NCBI RefSeq assembly: GCF_008727925.1
Contig: NZ_VTWT01000006.1
Location: 186,001 to 250,000, forward strand
DNA length: 64,000 bases
Direction of reading: 5' to 3'
Source: Adhaeribacter soli
Lineage (GTDB): Bacteria; Bacteroidota; Bacteroidia; Cytophagales; Hymenobacteraceae
Below are positions 44,670 to 53,099 of the stretch, one piece after another. The notes under the pieces are model-generated. The model did no database searches and was not told the DNA's origin. It saw nothing but the letters and a program-made list of their open reading frames with translations. Within the stretch, counting starts at the first letter, position 1; each line of letters begins with the position of its first letter. Made by a program: the position numbers and the translations under genes.

Positions 44670-46883
44670 ATGGTGTTGAAGAATCTTCGGGGGCTTACCG
44701 AGAATTTAAATAATCTTATCAATAAAGCAGCAGATCAGATCCGGAGCAGCGATTACATCAGCCGCGACCTGAGCTGGCTTCGTTTTAATTACCGCGTACT
44801 CGATCAGGTAAAAGATCCGCAAAAGACGCTTTTCGACCGGCTGAAATTTATGGCGATTACGGCTTCCAACCTGGATGAATTCTTTATGATCCGGGTGGGT
44901 AGTTTGTACAATTACATCGATTACGGAAAAGAGCGGGTTGATTATTCGGGCTTGCGCGAACTGCCGTTCCGGAAAAAATTGCTGGAGTTTGCGCACCGTT
45001 TCGTAACCGACCAGTACCAGGTTTATAACGAAGAATTGCGGCCCCTTTTTGAGGCAAACGGGTTTAATATTCTGAAGCCCACCGAACTCACGGATCCGGA
45101 GAAAAAGAAGGTCGATATTTATTTCAAGAAGACGATCTACCCGCTGCTTACGCCCATGGTGTATGACACTTACCATGGCTTCCCGCTGCTCATGAACCAG
45201 CTCCTGACTTTTGGGGTGGTAACCAAAACGGCCGAAGAAACGAAGCAGAACCAACGTTTAACTTTTGTACAGATCCCCCAGAATCTGGCTCGTTTCTACG
45301 AAATCCAGCGCAAGGACGAAGTGATCTTTGTACCAATCGAGGAGATTGTGCGCTGGAAAATCAAGAAGCTTTTCCGGAACGTGGAGATTGTTTCTACGAA
45401 CCTTTTCCGGATTACGCGTAACGGCGACTTCACCCTGGAAGAAAGCGACGACATTGAGGCGGACTTCATTCAGGAGATCAAGATAAAACTGAAAACCCGG
45501 AAAAAAGGGCGGGTAGTGCGCCTGGAAGTGGAAAAGCAACATTCTGCTTTCATGATGAAACTGCTCCGCGAACGCTGGACCATCGATAGCGCCAATATTT
45601 TCACGCTGAACGGTCCGATGGACATGAAGGGTTTCTGGCAGATCCTGAAGCACGAGCAATTCCGGAACCGGATGTTCAAACAGCCGCCTTCAGTGCCGCC
45701 GCTGAACCTGCCGGACGGCAACACCGACAATCTCTTCGATTACCTGAAGAAAAAGGACGTATTGCTTCACCATCCGTACAACAACATGGAGCCCGTTATC
45801 CGTTTGCTCGAAAAGGCGGCGGAAGACCCATACGTGCTGGGAATTAAGCAAACCATTTACCGTCTGGCCGATCAGTCGCGGGTTTCGGCGGCTTTGCTGA
45901 AAGCGGCGGAAAACGGGAAGCACGTTTCGGTGTTGTTCGAGGTGAAAGCCCGATTCGATGAAGAACGCAACATTAAGGAAGGGGAGAAACTGGAGAAAGC
46001 CGGCTGCTTTGTGATCTATGGCATCAGCAAGTACAAGACCCACACCAAAATGCTGATGATCATCCGGAAGGAAGGGGAGAAGGTTACCCAGTACGTGCAC
46101 ATTGGCTCCGGAAACTACAACGAGCAAACTGCCCGGCAATACACCGACGTAAGTTTGCTTACTTCCGATGAAGTGTACGCGCACGACGTTTCGGAATTCT
46201 TTAACGTAATTACCGGCCATTCCCTGCCCGACGAATATCAGCACCTGATCACCGCGCCGAAAGACATGCGGCAGCAGCTCATCGAGCTCATCCGGGCCGA
46301 AGCGCGCAACGCCGAGCAAGGCTTACCAAGCGGGATCGTAATCAAGATCAATTCCCTGGAAGACAAAGCCGTGATCGATGAGTTTTACAAAGCTTCGCAA
46401 GCAGGGGTTCCAATCCGATTAATTGTGCGGGGCATTTGCTGCTTGCGGCCGGGAAGGGAAAAACTGAGCGAGAATATTGCGGTGATTTCCATAGTAGGAG
46501 AGTACCTGGAACATGCCCGCCTGATGTATTTTCACAATAACGGAAACCCGAAAGTGTTGGGCGGCAGCGCCGATATTATGGTACGGAGTTTTGAACGCCG
46601 CATCGAAGCCATGTTCTACATTGCCAACGAGGACTTGCGCAAAGAAGCCATTAATATTCTGTATTACAACCTGAAAGACAACCAGAACAGTTACGTAATG
46701 CACGAAGATGGCTCTTACCAGAAAAAGCACCCGGTTGGCGATGAACCGGTGTTTAACGTGCACAAAGAATTCTACAAAGTAACCCGCGAAGACGTTGAAC
46801 ACGCCATGCTTTTCGAGGAACTTTACCCGGAAATTAAAACGGTACTGGAACCAACCGAAAAACCTTCGGAGGATTTGTTGTAA
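44670..46883 (+). CDS. ppk1: Polyphosphate kinase 1
   Basis: 737 residues, PPK1 length. N-terminal ISRDLSWLRFNYRVLDQVKD (PPK_N, about 30), a middle domain with the head region, and VIRLLEKAAEDPYVLGIKQTIYR. The first phospho-His region is in THTKMLMIIRKEG and YVHIGSGNYNEQTARQYTD (about 470-490), and FEVKARFDEERNI lies near 425. The enzyme reversibly transfers the gamma-phosphate of ATP onto polyphosphate. Convergent with ppx 220 bp downstream, so synthesis and degradation of polyP are encoded side by side. Confidence 0.95.
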   Translation: MVLKNLRGLTENLNNLINKAADQIRSSDYISRDLSWLRFNYRVLDQVKDPQKTLFDRLKFMAITASNLDEFFMIRVGSLYNYIDYGKERVDYSGLRELPFRKKLLEFAHRFVTDQYQVYNEELRPLFEANGFNILKPTELTDPEKKKVDIYFKKTIYPLLTPMVYDTYHGFPLLMNQLLTFGVVTKTAEETKQNQRLTFVQIPQNLARFYEIQRKDEVIFVPIEEIVRWKIKKLFRNVEIVSTNLFRITRNGDFTLEESDDIEADFIQEIKIKLKTRKKGRVVRLEVEKQHSAFMMKLLRERWTIDSANIFTLNGPMDMKGFWQILKHEQFRNRMFKQPPSVPPLNLPDGNTDNLFDYLKKKDVLLHHPYNNMEPVIRLLEKAAEDPYVLGIKQTIYRLADQSRVSAALLKAAENGKHVSVLFEVKARFDEERNIKEGEKLEKAGCFVIYGISKYKTHTKMLMIIRKEGEKVTQYVHIGSGNYNEQTARQYTDVSLLTSDEVYAHDVSEFFNVITGHSLPDEYQHLITAPKDMRQQLIELIRAEARNAEQGLPSGIVIKINSLEDKAVIDEFYKASQAGVPIRLIVRGICCLRPGREKLSENIAVISIVGEYLEHARLMYFHNNGNPKVLGGSADIMVRSFERRIEAMFYIANEDLRKEAINILYYNLKDNQNSYVMHEDGSYQKKHPVGDEPVFNVHKEFYKVTREDVEHAMLFEELYPEIKTVLEPTEKPSEDLL

Positions 46884-46915
46884 GAAGGCTGGTTGGCAGG
46901 AATACAAAAAAAGAC

Positions 46916-47023
46916 TGTCATCCTGAGCGTCAGCGAAGGACCTCGTCGGCGAACAGCAGAAGAGCCAGAACAAAGAATTCTGCAATTAGCCAACGAGGTC
47001 CTTCGCTGGCGCTCAGGATGACA
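46916..47023. repeat. 34-bp inverted repeat of the GTCATCCTGAGC family
   Basis: Arms 46916-46949 and 46990-47023 (TGTCATCCTGAGCG...GAAGGACCTCGT) are inverted with two mismatches, both G-U compatible. A degenerate related copy is near 59316-59375. Lies between ppk1 and the ppx terminator. Confidence 0.88.
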
Positions 47024-47054
47024 AAAAAATATGCTTTAGCCTAATTCAAAGCAA

Positions 47055-47088
47055 CGAAAAAGCCCGGTTCAGGAACCGGGCTTTTTCG
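47055..47088. terminator. Bidirectional terminator between ppk1 and ppx
   Basis: Perfect palindromic stem CGAAAAAGCCCGGTTC / GAACCGGGCTTTTTCG with T-runs on both strands. It serves both convergent genes. Confidence 0.85.
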
Positions 47089-47106
47089 TTTTCGTTCGGG
47101 ACTTTT

Positions 47107-48027
47107 TCAGACCAGATTGCTATCGTTTTGAATAGTTGGTTTATTAGTATTATGGTTTCGTTGCTTTTCGTAAAGCGATTGCATCATGCCGTCTTTTAAA
47201 CCTACGGCCGGCACCAGCATGCTTTCGATTTTGCTCCAGCGCATGGCGGCAAGGTAAATTTCGGAGGCCGGTACGATCACGTCGGCGCGGTCGGGGTTCA
47301 GCATCATGATGTTGATCCGGTCTTCCACTTTCATGGCGGCTACCTGCTGCACCACTTCCTCGATCTGTTTCCGGAAGATGGGGCGGCCCTGGGTTTTGCC
47401 TACCATGTCGTAAATTTTATTGATGTTTCCGCCGGTGCCAATGGCGCGGGTAACGTGGTACTTTTTAGAATTTTCTTCCACCCACTTCTGCATACTGGCC
47501 CAAATCGTTTCGGAATCGTTGCCCTGCATGTGGCGGATGGAACCGGCCTCGAAAGACTGGGCCGCCACTTTTTCGCGGTTTACATAAATGTTGAACTCGG
47601 TGCTGCCGCCGCCTACGTCTATGTGCAGGTAGTTCTTGTCGTCGAGCATGTTCACGATTACTTTGTTGATGAGCTCGGCTTCGGCCGGACCGTCGATCAC
47701 GTCGATGCGCATGGCCAGCTGGTCTTTTACCTTCCGGATAATCTCCGGGGCATTTTTAGCCGAACGCATGGCTGAAGTGGCACAGATCTGGTAATCTTTC
47801 ACCTCGTGCACCTCTATGAGCAGCTTGAGGGCGTGCAGGAATTTGATGAATTTCTCTTCTTTTTCTTTGCTGATATTGCCGGTATCGAATACATCTTCGC
47901 CGAGGCGCATCGGGTAACGGATGTATTCAACCTTCTTGAACGTTACGTGCTCATTGTATTCAAGAACGCTGGAAATCTGGCAACGAACGGCATTGGAGCC
48001 TATATCGATAGCGGCTAATTTAAACAA
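47107..48027 (-). CDS. ppx: Exopolyphosphatase/GppA-type phosphatase
   Basis: 306 residues from a TTG at 48027 (first residues read FKLAAIDIGSNAVRCQI). The upstream in-frame ATG at 48174 is rejected because a TATCTTTG promoter box lies at 48058-48065 downstream of it and the extra 49 residues resemble nothing. Motifs: AIDIGSNAVR (phosphate 1), CATSAMRSAKNAPEI near 90, YLHIDVGGGSTEFNIY near 145, and RAIGTGGNINKIYD near 205. It hydrolyses polyphosphate or pppGpp. Convergent with ppk1. Lacks the HD domain of long Ppx forms. Confidence 0.9.
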   Translation of the reverse strand: MFKLAAIDIGSNAVRCQISSVLEYNEHVTFKKVEYIRYPMRLGEDVFDTGNISKEKEEKFIKFLHALKLLIEVHEVKDYQICATSAMRSAKNAPEIIRKVKDQLAMRIDVIDGPAEAELINKVIVNMLDDKNYLHIDVGGGSTEFNIYVNREKVAAQSFEAGSIRHMQGNDSETIWASMQKWVEENSKKYHVTRAIGTGGNINKIYDMVGKTQGRPIFRKQIEEVVQQVAAMKVEDRINIMMLNPDRADVIVPASEIYLAAMRWSKIESMLVPAVGLKDGMMQSLYEKQRNHNTNKPTIQNDSNLV

Positions 48028-48057
48028 ACCGTAATGATTAATATGTGAAACGGGAGG

Positions 48058-48065
48058 CAAAGATA
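48058..48065 (-). promoter_or_regulatory. -7 promoter box (TATCTTTG) for ppx
   Basis: TAnnTTTG match on the minus strand, 31 nt upstream of the TTG start. It decides against the more distal ATG. Confidence 0.5.
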
Positions 48066-48139
48066 CTAATAAAAATTTCTTTAGCCGGGTGCCCGGTTTA
48101 CGAAAACCGCGTAAAAGGAGTTGACTAATCGGCCAATAA

Positions 48140-49057
48140 ATGAAAATTACCGAACGCCTGAAAACGCTTACCAAGCCGGCTTTTTCATTCGAAGTTTTGC
48201 CCGGTGCCGGTGTATCGGCCGCCGAAAGCCTGACGCCTTACCAAAACCTACTGGATCAGCAGCCTTTATTTGTCGATATTCCCTTTCACCCGCACAAGAC
48301 AGCAACTGGTTTTAACTCTCAAAAGCATACCCTTTCCAAAGCAGCCCCAAGCAAGGAAGCCCTTAGCCGCGAATTGCTGATTACGCATGGATTGGAGCCT
48401 TTACCGCACCTTCTTTGCAAGGGATTTTCACCGGAAGAAACCGCAAAAACGCTGAAAGATTTACAGCAACTTCACGTGCAAAACCTACTGCTTTTACGAG
48501 GCGACCATCAGCAAGATAATGGAAGACCGGATCAGCATCAGTACGCTTTTCAGTTGGTTAAACAGGTGCGTGAGTTCAATGAACAAGTAAAAGCAGCAGA
48601 TCCAACCCAAACCGGTTTTTGCATCGGCGTAGCCGGATACCCGGAACCAACGCGGGAGAACCCTGATATGGATTTGAATATTCAATACCTGAAGCAGAAA
48701 GTAGACGCTGGGGCGGACTTTATTTTAACCCAGCTTTTTTTCGACAATGCCTGTTTTTTTACCTTCGAGAAACGCTGCCGGGAAGCCGGGATCATGGTGC
48801 CGATCATTCCGGGAATTTGCCCGCTTACCAGTTTCAGAGTGCTCAAATTACTGCCTGGTTTTTTCCAGGTGAAATTGCCGGAACGTTTACAGGAGCTGGT
48901 TGATGAAGCCACGGATGAAAGCCAGTTAGCGGAGATCGGGATTGAATGGGCTATCCGGCAGGCTCAGGAACTTTACCACGGCGATACGGAGTGCGTCCAT
49001 TTTTTCGGCCTGAGCAACCCGGAAGCGGTGGAAGAGGTAGTAAGGGTGGTGCTGTGA
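48140..49057 (+). CDS. metF: Methylenetetrahydrofolate reductase
   Basis: 305 residues, MTHFR length. TM-barrel landmarks: KPAFSFEVLPGAG (catalytic-site Glu near 19), ITHGLEPLPHLLCKGFSPEE, LLLRGDHQQDN, FCIGVAGYPEP and ADFILTQLFFDNACFFTFEK near 190-205, then PIIPGICPLTSFRVLKLL. It uses FAD to reduce 5,10-methylene-THF to 5-methyl-THF for methionine synthesis. Divergent from ppx; the intergenic gap is about 110 bp. Confidence 0.94.
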   Translation: MKITERLKTLTKPAFSFEVLPGAGVSAAESLTPYQNLLDQQPLFVDIPFHPHKTATGFNSQKHTLSKAAPSKEALSRELLITHGLEPLPHLLCKGFSPEETAKTLKDLQQLHVQNLLLLRGDHQQDNGRPDQHQYAFQLVKQVREFNEQVKAADPTQTGFCIGVAGYPEPTRENPDMDLNIQYLKQKVDAGADFILTQLFFDNACFFTFEKRCREAGIMVPIIPGICPLTSFRVLKLLPGFFQVKLPERLQELVDEATDESQLAEIGIEWAIRQAQELYHGDTECVHFFGLSNPEAVEEVVRVVL

Positions 49058-49114
49058 TTGTAGTTTTTAACTTAAGAAATTAGCGTATTAGCTTCCATTA
49101 GCACCCATTAGCTC

Positions 49115-49223
49115 TTCAGGACATCTGTGTCCTGAAGCACTCTGCCGGGGACATCCTTGTCCCCGTAAAAACGCGGACGCGGACGTCCGCAGCAGGAATA
49201 ATTTCGGACAGAGATGTCCGAAA
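49115..49223. repeat. Tandem GGACA-N4-TGTCC hairpins
   Basis: Three hairpins share a core GGACA-N4-TGTCC with different outer stems: TTCA/TGAA (49115-49136), CGG/CCG within CGGGGACA...TGTCCCCG (49146-49165), and TTTC/GAAA (49202-49223). A related perfect palindrome GCGGACGTCCGC lies at 49179-49190. It sits between metF and the T9SS gene. Confidence 0.85.
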
Positions 49224-49286
49224 CAGCAGTCTGGGAACAGGAAAAGGCCTAAATTGTGCCGAAAGTATTTAGTAGCATTTCCGCAT

Positions 49287-49319
49287 AAAAAAGTCCCGGT
49301 TTTGGGCCGGGACTTTTTC
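49287..49319. terminator. Bidirectional terminator (metF and 49365 gene)
   Basis: Stem AAAAAGTCCCGG / CCGGGACTTTTT with TTTTGGG loop and T-runs on both sides. Confidence 0.8.
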
Positions 49320-49364
49320 AGGTAGTTAAGGAGAAATATGGTAATTAAGCAGTACAAAAGAACT

Positions 49365-49790
49365 TTAATTGCGGACTTTTACTTTTTTCCAGTACGTGGT
49401 ATTGGCCGATCTTACTTCTATCAGGTAGATGCCGTTGCTGAGTTTGCCGAGGTCTACAGGTTTGGCCATGGGCATTTCTTCGGGTAATAAGGCTTGGGTA
49501 TAAATTACTTTTCCGCTCGCATTTTTCAGCTCTACATTTGCCGTGTCTTTTAAAGGCTGGGTGAAGCGGAAGTTAAAGCTCTGGGTTTTCCGGTTCGGGA
49601 AAAGGTTAATGCCGGATAAGCTTTCTACGCGGTCTTCTTTTTCGGGCGTATTTGCTACCGTTTCGGATTTAACTTTGGTGGAATCGGTTTTTACCTTGGT
49701 TTTGGTGGTGGTTTGCTGGGCATAAACTTTCGATACGAAAAGCAGCGCCATTAAAAGAAAAGCAAGCAGGGTCAGGTTTTTCGGTTTCAT
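49365..49790 (-). CDS. Small secreted protein with T9SS C-terminal domain
   Basis: 141 residues. Signal peptide MKPKNLTLLAFLLMALLFVSKVYA cut before QQTTT. A short Lys/Thr-rich linker (KTKVKTDSTKVKSET) leads into a beta-sandwich at about 60-141: INLFPNRKTQSFNFRFTQPL, ASGKVIYTQALLPE and LSNGIYLIEVRSANTTYWKKV. The end matches a type IX sorting (C-terminal) domain in architecture. Almost nothing precedes the sorting domain, so it may be a minimal secreted cargo or a decoy. Function unknown. Confidence 0.8.
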   Translation of the reverse strand: MKPKNLTLLAFLLMALLFVSKVYAQQTTTKTKVKTDSTKVKSETVANTPEKEDRVESLSGINLFPNRKTQSFNFRFTQPLKDTANVELKNASGKVIYTQALLPEEMPMAKPVDLGKLSNGIYLIEVRSANTTYWKKVKVRN

Positions 49791-49970
49791 AATTTCCTTC
49801 TTTTTAGTTAACCAATCTTGCAGCAGTAATTGCGAATTATGTACCAGCTTTTTCAGGTTTTCAGATGAGCACGGTAAAACGCTATTATTTTCCTTCTAAA
49901 AGGTAATTATTAGGGCCAATCTGATTTTTCCTTAACTTACCGCCCTTATTTTAAAACCCAAATCTTCCGT

Positions 49971-51272
49971 ATGGAAAAGAACAATCCGAAAGTTGCGCGC
50001 GCCTGGTGCATGTACGACTGGGCCAATTCGGTTTACTCGCTGGTTATTACTACCGCTATTTTTCCGATCTATTACGTTGCCCTTACCACCCAGAAAGACG
50101 GTACCGATCTGGTGAATTTTTTCGGATGGGAAGTCTCGGCTTCGGTGCTTTATAAATATGCTTTAACCGGTGCTTTCCTGGCCATTGCCCTGTTCAGCCC
50201 CATTTTAACGGCCATTGCCGACTACGGCGGGAATAAAAAAGCTTTTATGCGCTTCTTCTGCTACCTGGGTTCCTTTGCCTGCATGGGTTTGTATTTCTTC
50301 GATCTGCAGACTTTCTCGGTTTCGGTGTTGCTGTTTATGGTGGCGGCCATCGGCTACAGCGGCAGTATTGTTTTCTACAATGCTTACCTGCCCGAAATTG
50401 CCACCGAAGACCAGTTCGACCGTTTGAGTGCGCGCGGGTTTTCGCTGGGCTACATCGGCAGCATGATCCTGCTGGTTTTTTCCCTGGCCTTGGTACTGTT
50501 TCCGGATGCCTTCGGGATCTCTGAAAAAAGCATGGCCCCGCGGCTTTCGTTTCTGTTTACCGGTTTGTGGTGGTTCGGCTTTGCGCATTACACGTTTGCT
50601 TACCTGCCTAAGAACCCTTACCATAAAAAAGGCACCGGAAATTACCTGCTGAACGGCTTTAAAGAACTGGGGCAGGTCTGGAAACAACTTGGAACCTTGC
50701 CAGCTTTAAAGAGATTTCTGGCAGCTTTTTTCTTTTACAACATGGGCGTGCAAACCGTAATGTACGTGGCCTCTTTATTCGGCTCGAAGGAACTGCATTT
50801 ACCCGACGATGCCCTGATCATTGTGCTGCTCATCATTCAGGCGGTAGCTATTGCGGGAGCTTATGGTTTTGCCTGGGTTTCTGCGCGGTTAGGTAACGTA
50901 AAAGCCCTGATGATTGCCGTGGTAGTTTGGGTTGGTATCAGCATTGCGGCTTATTTTATTACCACCGGCAACCAATATTACATCCTTGCTTTTGTAGTAG
51001 GCGCGGTAATGGGTGGCATTCAGTCGCTTTCCCGTTCCACCTACAGCAAGCTATTACCCCCAACTACCGACCACGCATCCTTCTTCAGCTTTTATGACAT
51101 TTGCGATAAAGTAGGTTTGGCGCTTGGGTCACTGGCTTTTGGCCTTACCGAGCAATGGTTTGGTTCCATGCGCAACAGCGTACTGGTGCTTTCGGTATTC
51201 TTCGTTTTCGGTTTAATTCTACTGGCTTCCATTAAAAGCCGGAAAGTGGAACCGGAGCCACAGTATGCCTAG
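49971..51272 (+). CDS. UMF1-family MFS transporter (Atg22-like)
   Basis: 433 residues, about twelve membrane helices. The N-terminal RAWCMYDWANSVYSLVITTA is the UMF1 signature (W-YDWANS). Later: VLYKYALTGAFLAIALFSPI and a central cytosolic loop (YLPKNPYHKKGTGNYLLNGFK). SLSRSTYSKLLPP near residue 350 is the conserved UMF1/Atg22 motif. The family exports amino acids in yeast vacuoles; the bacterial substrate is unknown. Single gene. Confidence 0.88.
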   Translation: MEKNNPKVARAWCMYDWANSVYSLVITTAIFPIYYVALTTQKDGTDLVNFFGWEVSASVLYKYALTGAFLAIALFSPILTAIADYGGNKKAFMRFFCYLGSFACMGLYFFDLQTFSVSVLLFMVAAIGYSGSIVFYNAYLPEIATEDQFDRLSARGFSLGYIGSMILLVFSLALVLFPDAFGISEKSMAPRLSFLFTGLWWFGFAHYTFAYLPKNPYHKKGTGNYLLNGFKELGQVWKQLGTLPALKRFLAAFFFYNMGVQTVMYVASLFGSKELHLPDDALIIVLLIIQAVAIAGAYGFAWVSARLGNVKALMIAVVVWVGISIAAYFITTGNQYYILAFVVGAVMGGIQSLSRSTYSKLLPPTTDHASFFSFYDICDKVGLALGSLAFGLTEQWFGSMRNSVLVLSVFFVFGLILLASIKSRKVEPEPQYA

Positions 51273-51292
51273 TGAATTTTTTTCTGGCTGAA

Positions 51293-51408
51293 TTCATTGC
51301 CGTCTGCTTTAGCTGACGGTTTTAAAAGCTGCAAAGGCGGCTTTAGCCAAATTTTTAATTCAGTAGGGAATAGCCTGCAGTCCGTCAGCTAAAGCAGACG
51401 GCAATGAA
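51293..51408. repeat. 27-bp inverted repeat of the CCGT-N-CTTTAG-N-ACGG family
   Basis: Arms 51293-51319 and 51382-51408 are exact inverted copies; each arm is itself a hairpin (CCGTCTGC-TTTA-GCTGACGG). Between them lies a third related hairpin (GGCGGCTTTAGCC). A sibling pair is at 59605-59704. Confidence 0.88.
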
Positions 51409-51426
51409 ATACTAACGTTACGTAAG

Positions 51427-51650
51427 TTTTTTGAGGTCCCCCTCCAAAGCAGGGTTGATTCATTCTACCGGATTCTCCCCTTCAGGACAAGCCAAAACGG
51501 GAGTTTTGAGCTTGCGAGCGTAGCTCACAGAGGGGTGTTTACTCCTGCTGATATTTATCAAATAACGTGTTAACACCCCTATGATCCCCTCAAGGGGATA
51601 GTCGTTAGCCAGAATGAAACGCCCCCCCTCCAAAGGGGGACTTTTCTCCT
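51427..51650. other. Repeat-rich intergenic segment with C-tract palindromes
   Basis: Has GGTCCCCCTCCAAAG near 51436, a TTACTCCTGCTGATATTTATC block, ATGATCCCCTCAAGGGGATAG (hairpin near 51580), and CCCCCCCTCCAAAGGGGGAC (51625-51645). No gene. Related to 11029-11131. Confidence 0.7.
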
Positions 51651-51700
51651 GCTTGAATACCTTAAGTAAATAATAAAAGGAAATAGTAAAACATAAAACA

Positions 51701-51732
51701 AAAAAAGGTCCGGCATTAACCGGACCTTTTTA
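51701..51732 (-). terminator. Terminator of amn
   Basis: Stem AAAAAAGGTCCGG / CCGGACCTTTTT, six-base loop, 20 bp beyond the amn stop. Confidence 0.85.
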
Positions 51733-51751
51733 CTTGAAAAGCATACTGTTT

Positions 51752-52525
51752 TTACTCGAAACGAAGGTGTTTTACCGATTCGCCGGAGTTCATGATTTCC
51801 AGCAAGGCGTCGATACCGATCTGCAGGTGTTTGTTTACGAAGTTGGCGGTTACTTTCAGGTCGCTTTCGGCGGTTTTCACCCCGTCCGGGGTCATCGGGT
51901 TATCGGAAACCATCAGTAAGGCGCCGTGCGGAATGTCGTTCATAAAGCCAACCACAAAAATTGTGGCGGTTTCCATGTCTACGGCCATGGCGCGGATGCT
52001 CCGGAGGTATTCCTTAAATTCTTCGTCGTGTTCCCAAACGCGGCGGTTGGTGGTGTAAACGGTGCCGGTCCAGTAATCGAGTTCATGTTTTTTGATCATG
52101 GAAGAAACGGCGCGCTGCAAACGGAACGATGGCAGGGCCGGAATTTCCGGCGGTAAATAATCGTCGGAAGTACCTTCGCCGCGGATAGCCGCAATGGGAA
52201 GAATGAGGTCACCCAGCTTGGTTTTCTTTTTCAGGCCGCCGCATTTGCCCAAGAACAGGGCTGCTTTGGGTTTGATGGCTGAGAGGCAATCCATTACGGT
52301 GGCGGCCATAGGGCTGCCCATACCAAAATTAATGATGGTAATGTTGTTGGCCGTTGCAGTTTGCATGGGTTTGTCCATACCCTTAATCTCTACGCCGTGT
52401 TGTTCGGAGAACATGACCACGTAATTAATAAAGTTCGTCAGCAGGATATACTCCCCGAACTCATTTAGCGGCGTGCCGGTATACCGCGGCAGCCAGTTGT
52501 TTACAATCTCTTGTTTCGTCTTCAT
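51752..52525 (-). CDS. amn: AMP nucleosidase
   Basis: 257 residues, the short Bacteroidota form (catalytic domain only). Nucleoside phosphorylase-like fold; NNITIINFGMGSPMAATVMD near residue 65, KAALFLGKCGGLKKKTKLGD near 90, and the purine-binding MAVDMETATIFVVGFMNDIP near 180, with the catalytic Asp of a PNP-like site SDNPMTPDGVKT near 205. It splits AMP to adenine and ribose-5-phosphate. Divergent from the HsdR-N gene. Terminator at 51701-51732. Confidence 0.9.
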   Translation of the reverse strand: MKTKQEIVNNWLPRYTGTPLNEFGEYILLTNFINYVVMFSEQHGVEIKGMDKPMQTATANNITIINFGMGSPMAATVMDCLSAIKPKAALFLGKCGGLKKKTKLGDLILPIAAIRGEGTSDDYLPPEIPALPSFRLQRAVSSMIKKHELDYWTGTVYTTNRRVWEHDEEFKEYLRSIRAMAVDMETATIFVVGFMNDIPHGALLMVSDNPMTPDGVKTAESDLKVTANFVNKHLQIGIDALLEIMNSGESVKHLRFE

Positions 52526-52586
52526 AAATAAGCTTGAATAACTCGGGCTGAAAAAGCCGGAGCCCGGTAATATACGGGAAATTTTG

Positions 52587-52594
52587 TATATTTG
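52587..52594 (+). promoter_or_regulatory. -7 promoter box (TATATTTG) close to the HsdR-N start
   Basis: TAnnTTTG match ending only 4 nt before the ATG at 52599. With a usual start point about 7 nt downstream the mRNA would be leaderless, or transcription begins elsewhere. Confidence 0.4.
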
Positions 52595-52598
52595 ATGA

Positions 52599-53051
52599 AT
52601 GCAAGCCTTAAATTTACCGGCCTACGATTGCAAACTTAAACATTCCGACGGGAATTCCTTCATTTTCGACCCGGTCCGGAAGAAATACGTGCTGCTTACG
52701 CCCGAAGAATGGGTGCGCCAGCATTTCCTGCATTACCTTACCGAACATCTGGCTTACCCCAAAACCCTTTTCTCCATCGAAAAAGGCATGACCTATAACC
52801 GGCTGCAAAAACGGACCGATTTGCGTGTGTATTCTTCAGCCGGTTTGCCTTTGGTATTAGTGGAATGTAAGGCTGCCGGGGTGGCCATATCGGCGGAAAC
52901 CGTAAAGCAGGCCTCCGTTTATAACCAAACCCTGAAAGCGCCCTACGTAATGCTTACCAACGGCCTGGACCATTATTGCTGGAAAGTAGATTTTGCCGCT
53001 TCGCGGTACGTGCCGCTGGCAGAGATCCCGGTTTTTAGCCAGTTGGGTTAA
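52599..53051 (+). CDS. Stand-alone HsdR N-terminal-like nuclease domain protein
   Basis: 150 residues. Type I restriction HsdR_N-like fold: FIFDPVRKKYVLLTPEEWVRQ, HFLHYLTEHLAYPKTLFSIE, then the PD-(D/E)XK core RTDLRVYSSAGLPLVLVECKA (Asp about 73, Glu-Cys-Lys about 88-90), and QTLKAPYVMLTNGLDHYCWK. It lacks the helicase parts and there are no HsdM/HsdS genes nearby. Such small proteins are widespread in Bacteroidota and are probably housekeeping nucleases rather than restriction systems. Catalytic residues appear intact. Confidence 0.85.
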   Translation: MQALNLPAYDCKLKHSDGNSFIFDPVRKKYVLLTPEEWVRQHFLHYLTEHLAYPKTLFSIEKGMTYNRLQKRTDLRVYSSAGLPLVLVECKAAGVAISAETVKQASVYNQTLKAPYVMLTNGLDHYCWKVDFAASRYVPLAEIPVFSQLG

Positions 53052-53099
53052 CGGCTAAAGTATTGCCGCAAAAGGGAAATCCGGAAAACGACAATTTAA

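Noticed and set aside
52599-53051. Type I restriction system
   Set aside because: Only an HsdR-N-like domain is present; no HsdM, HsdS or helicase nearby.
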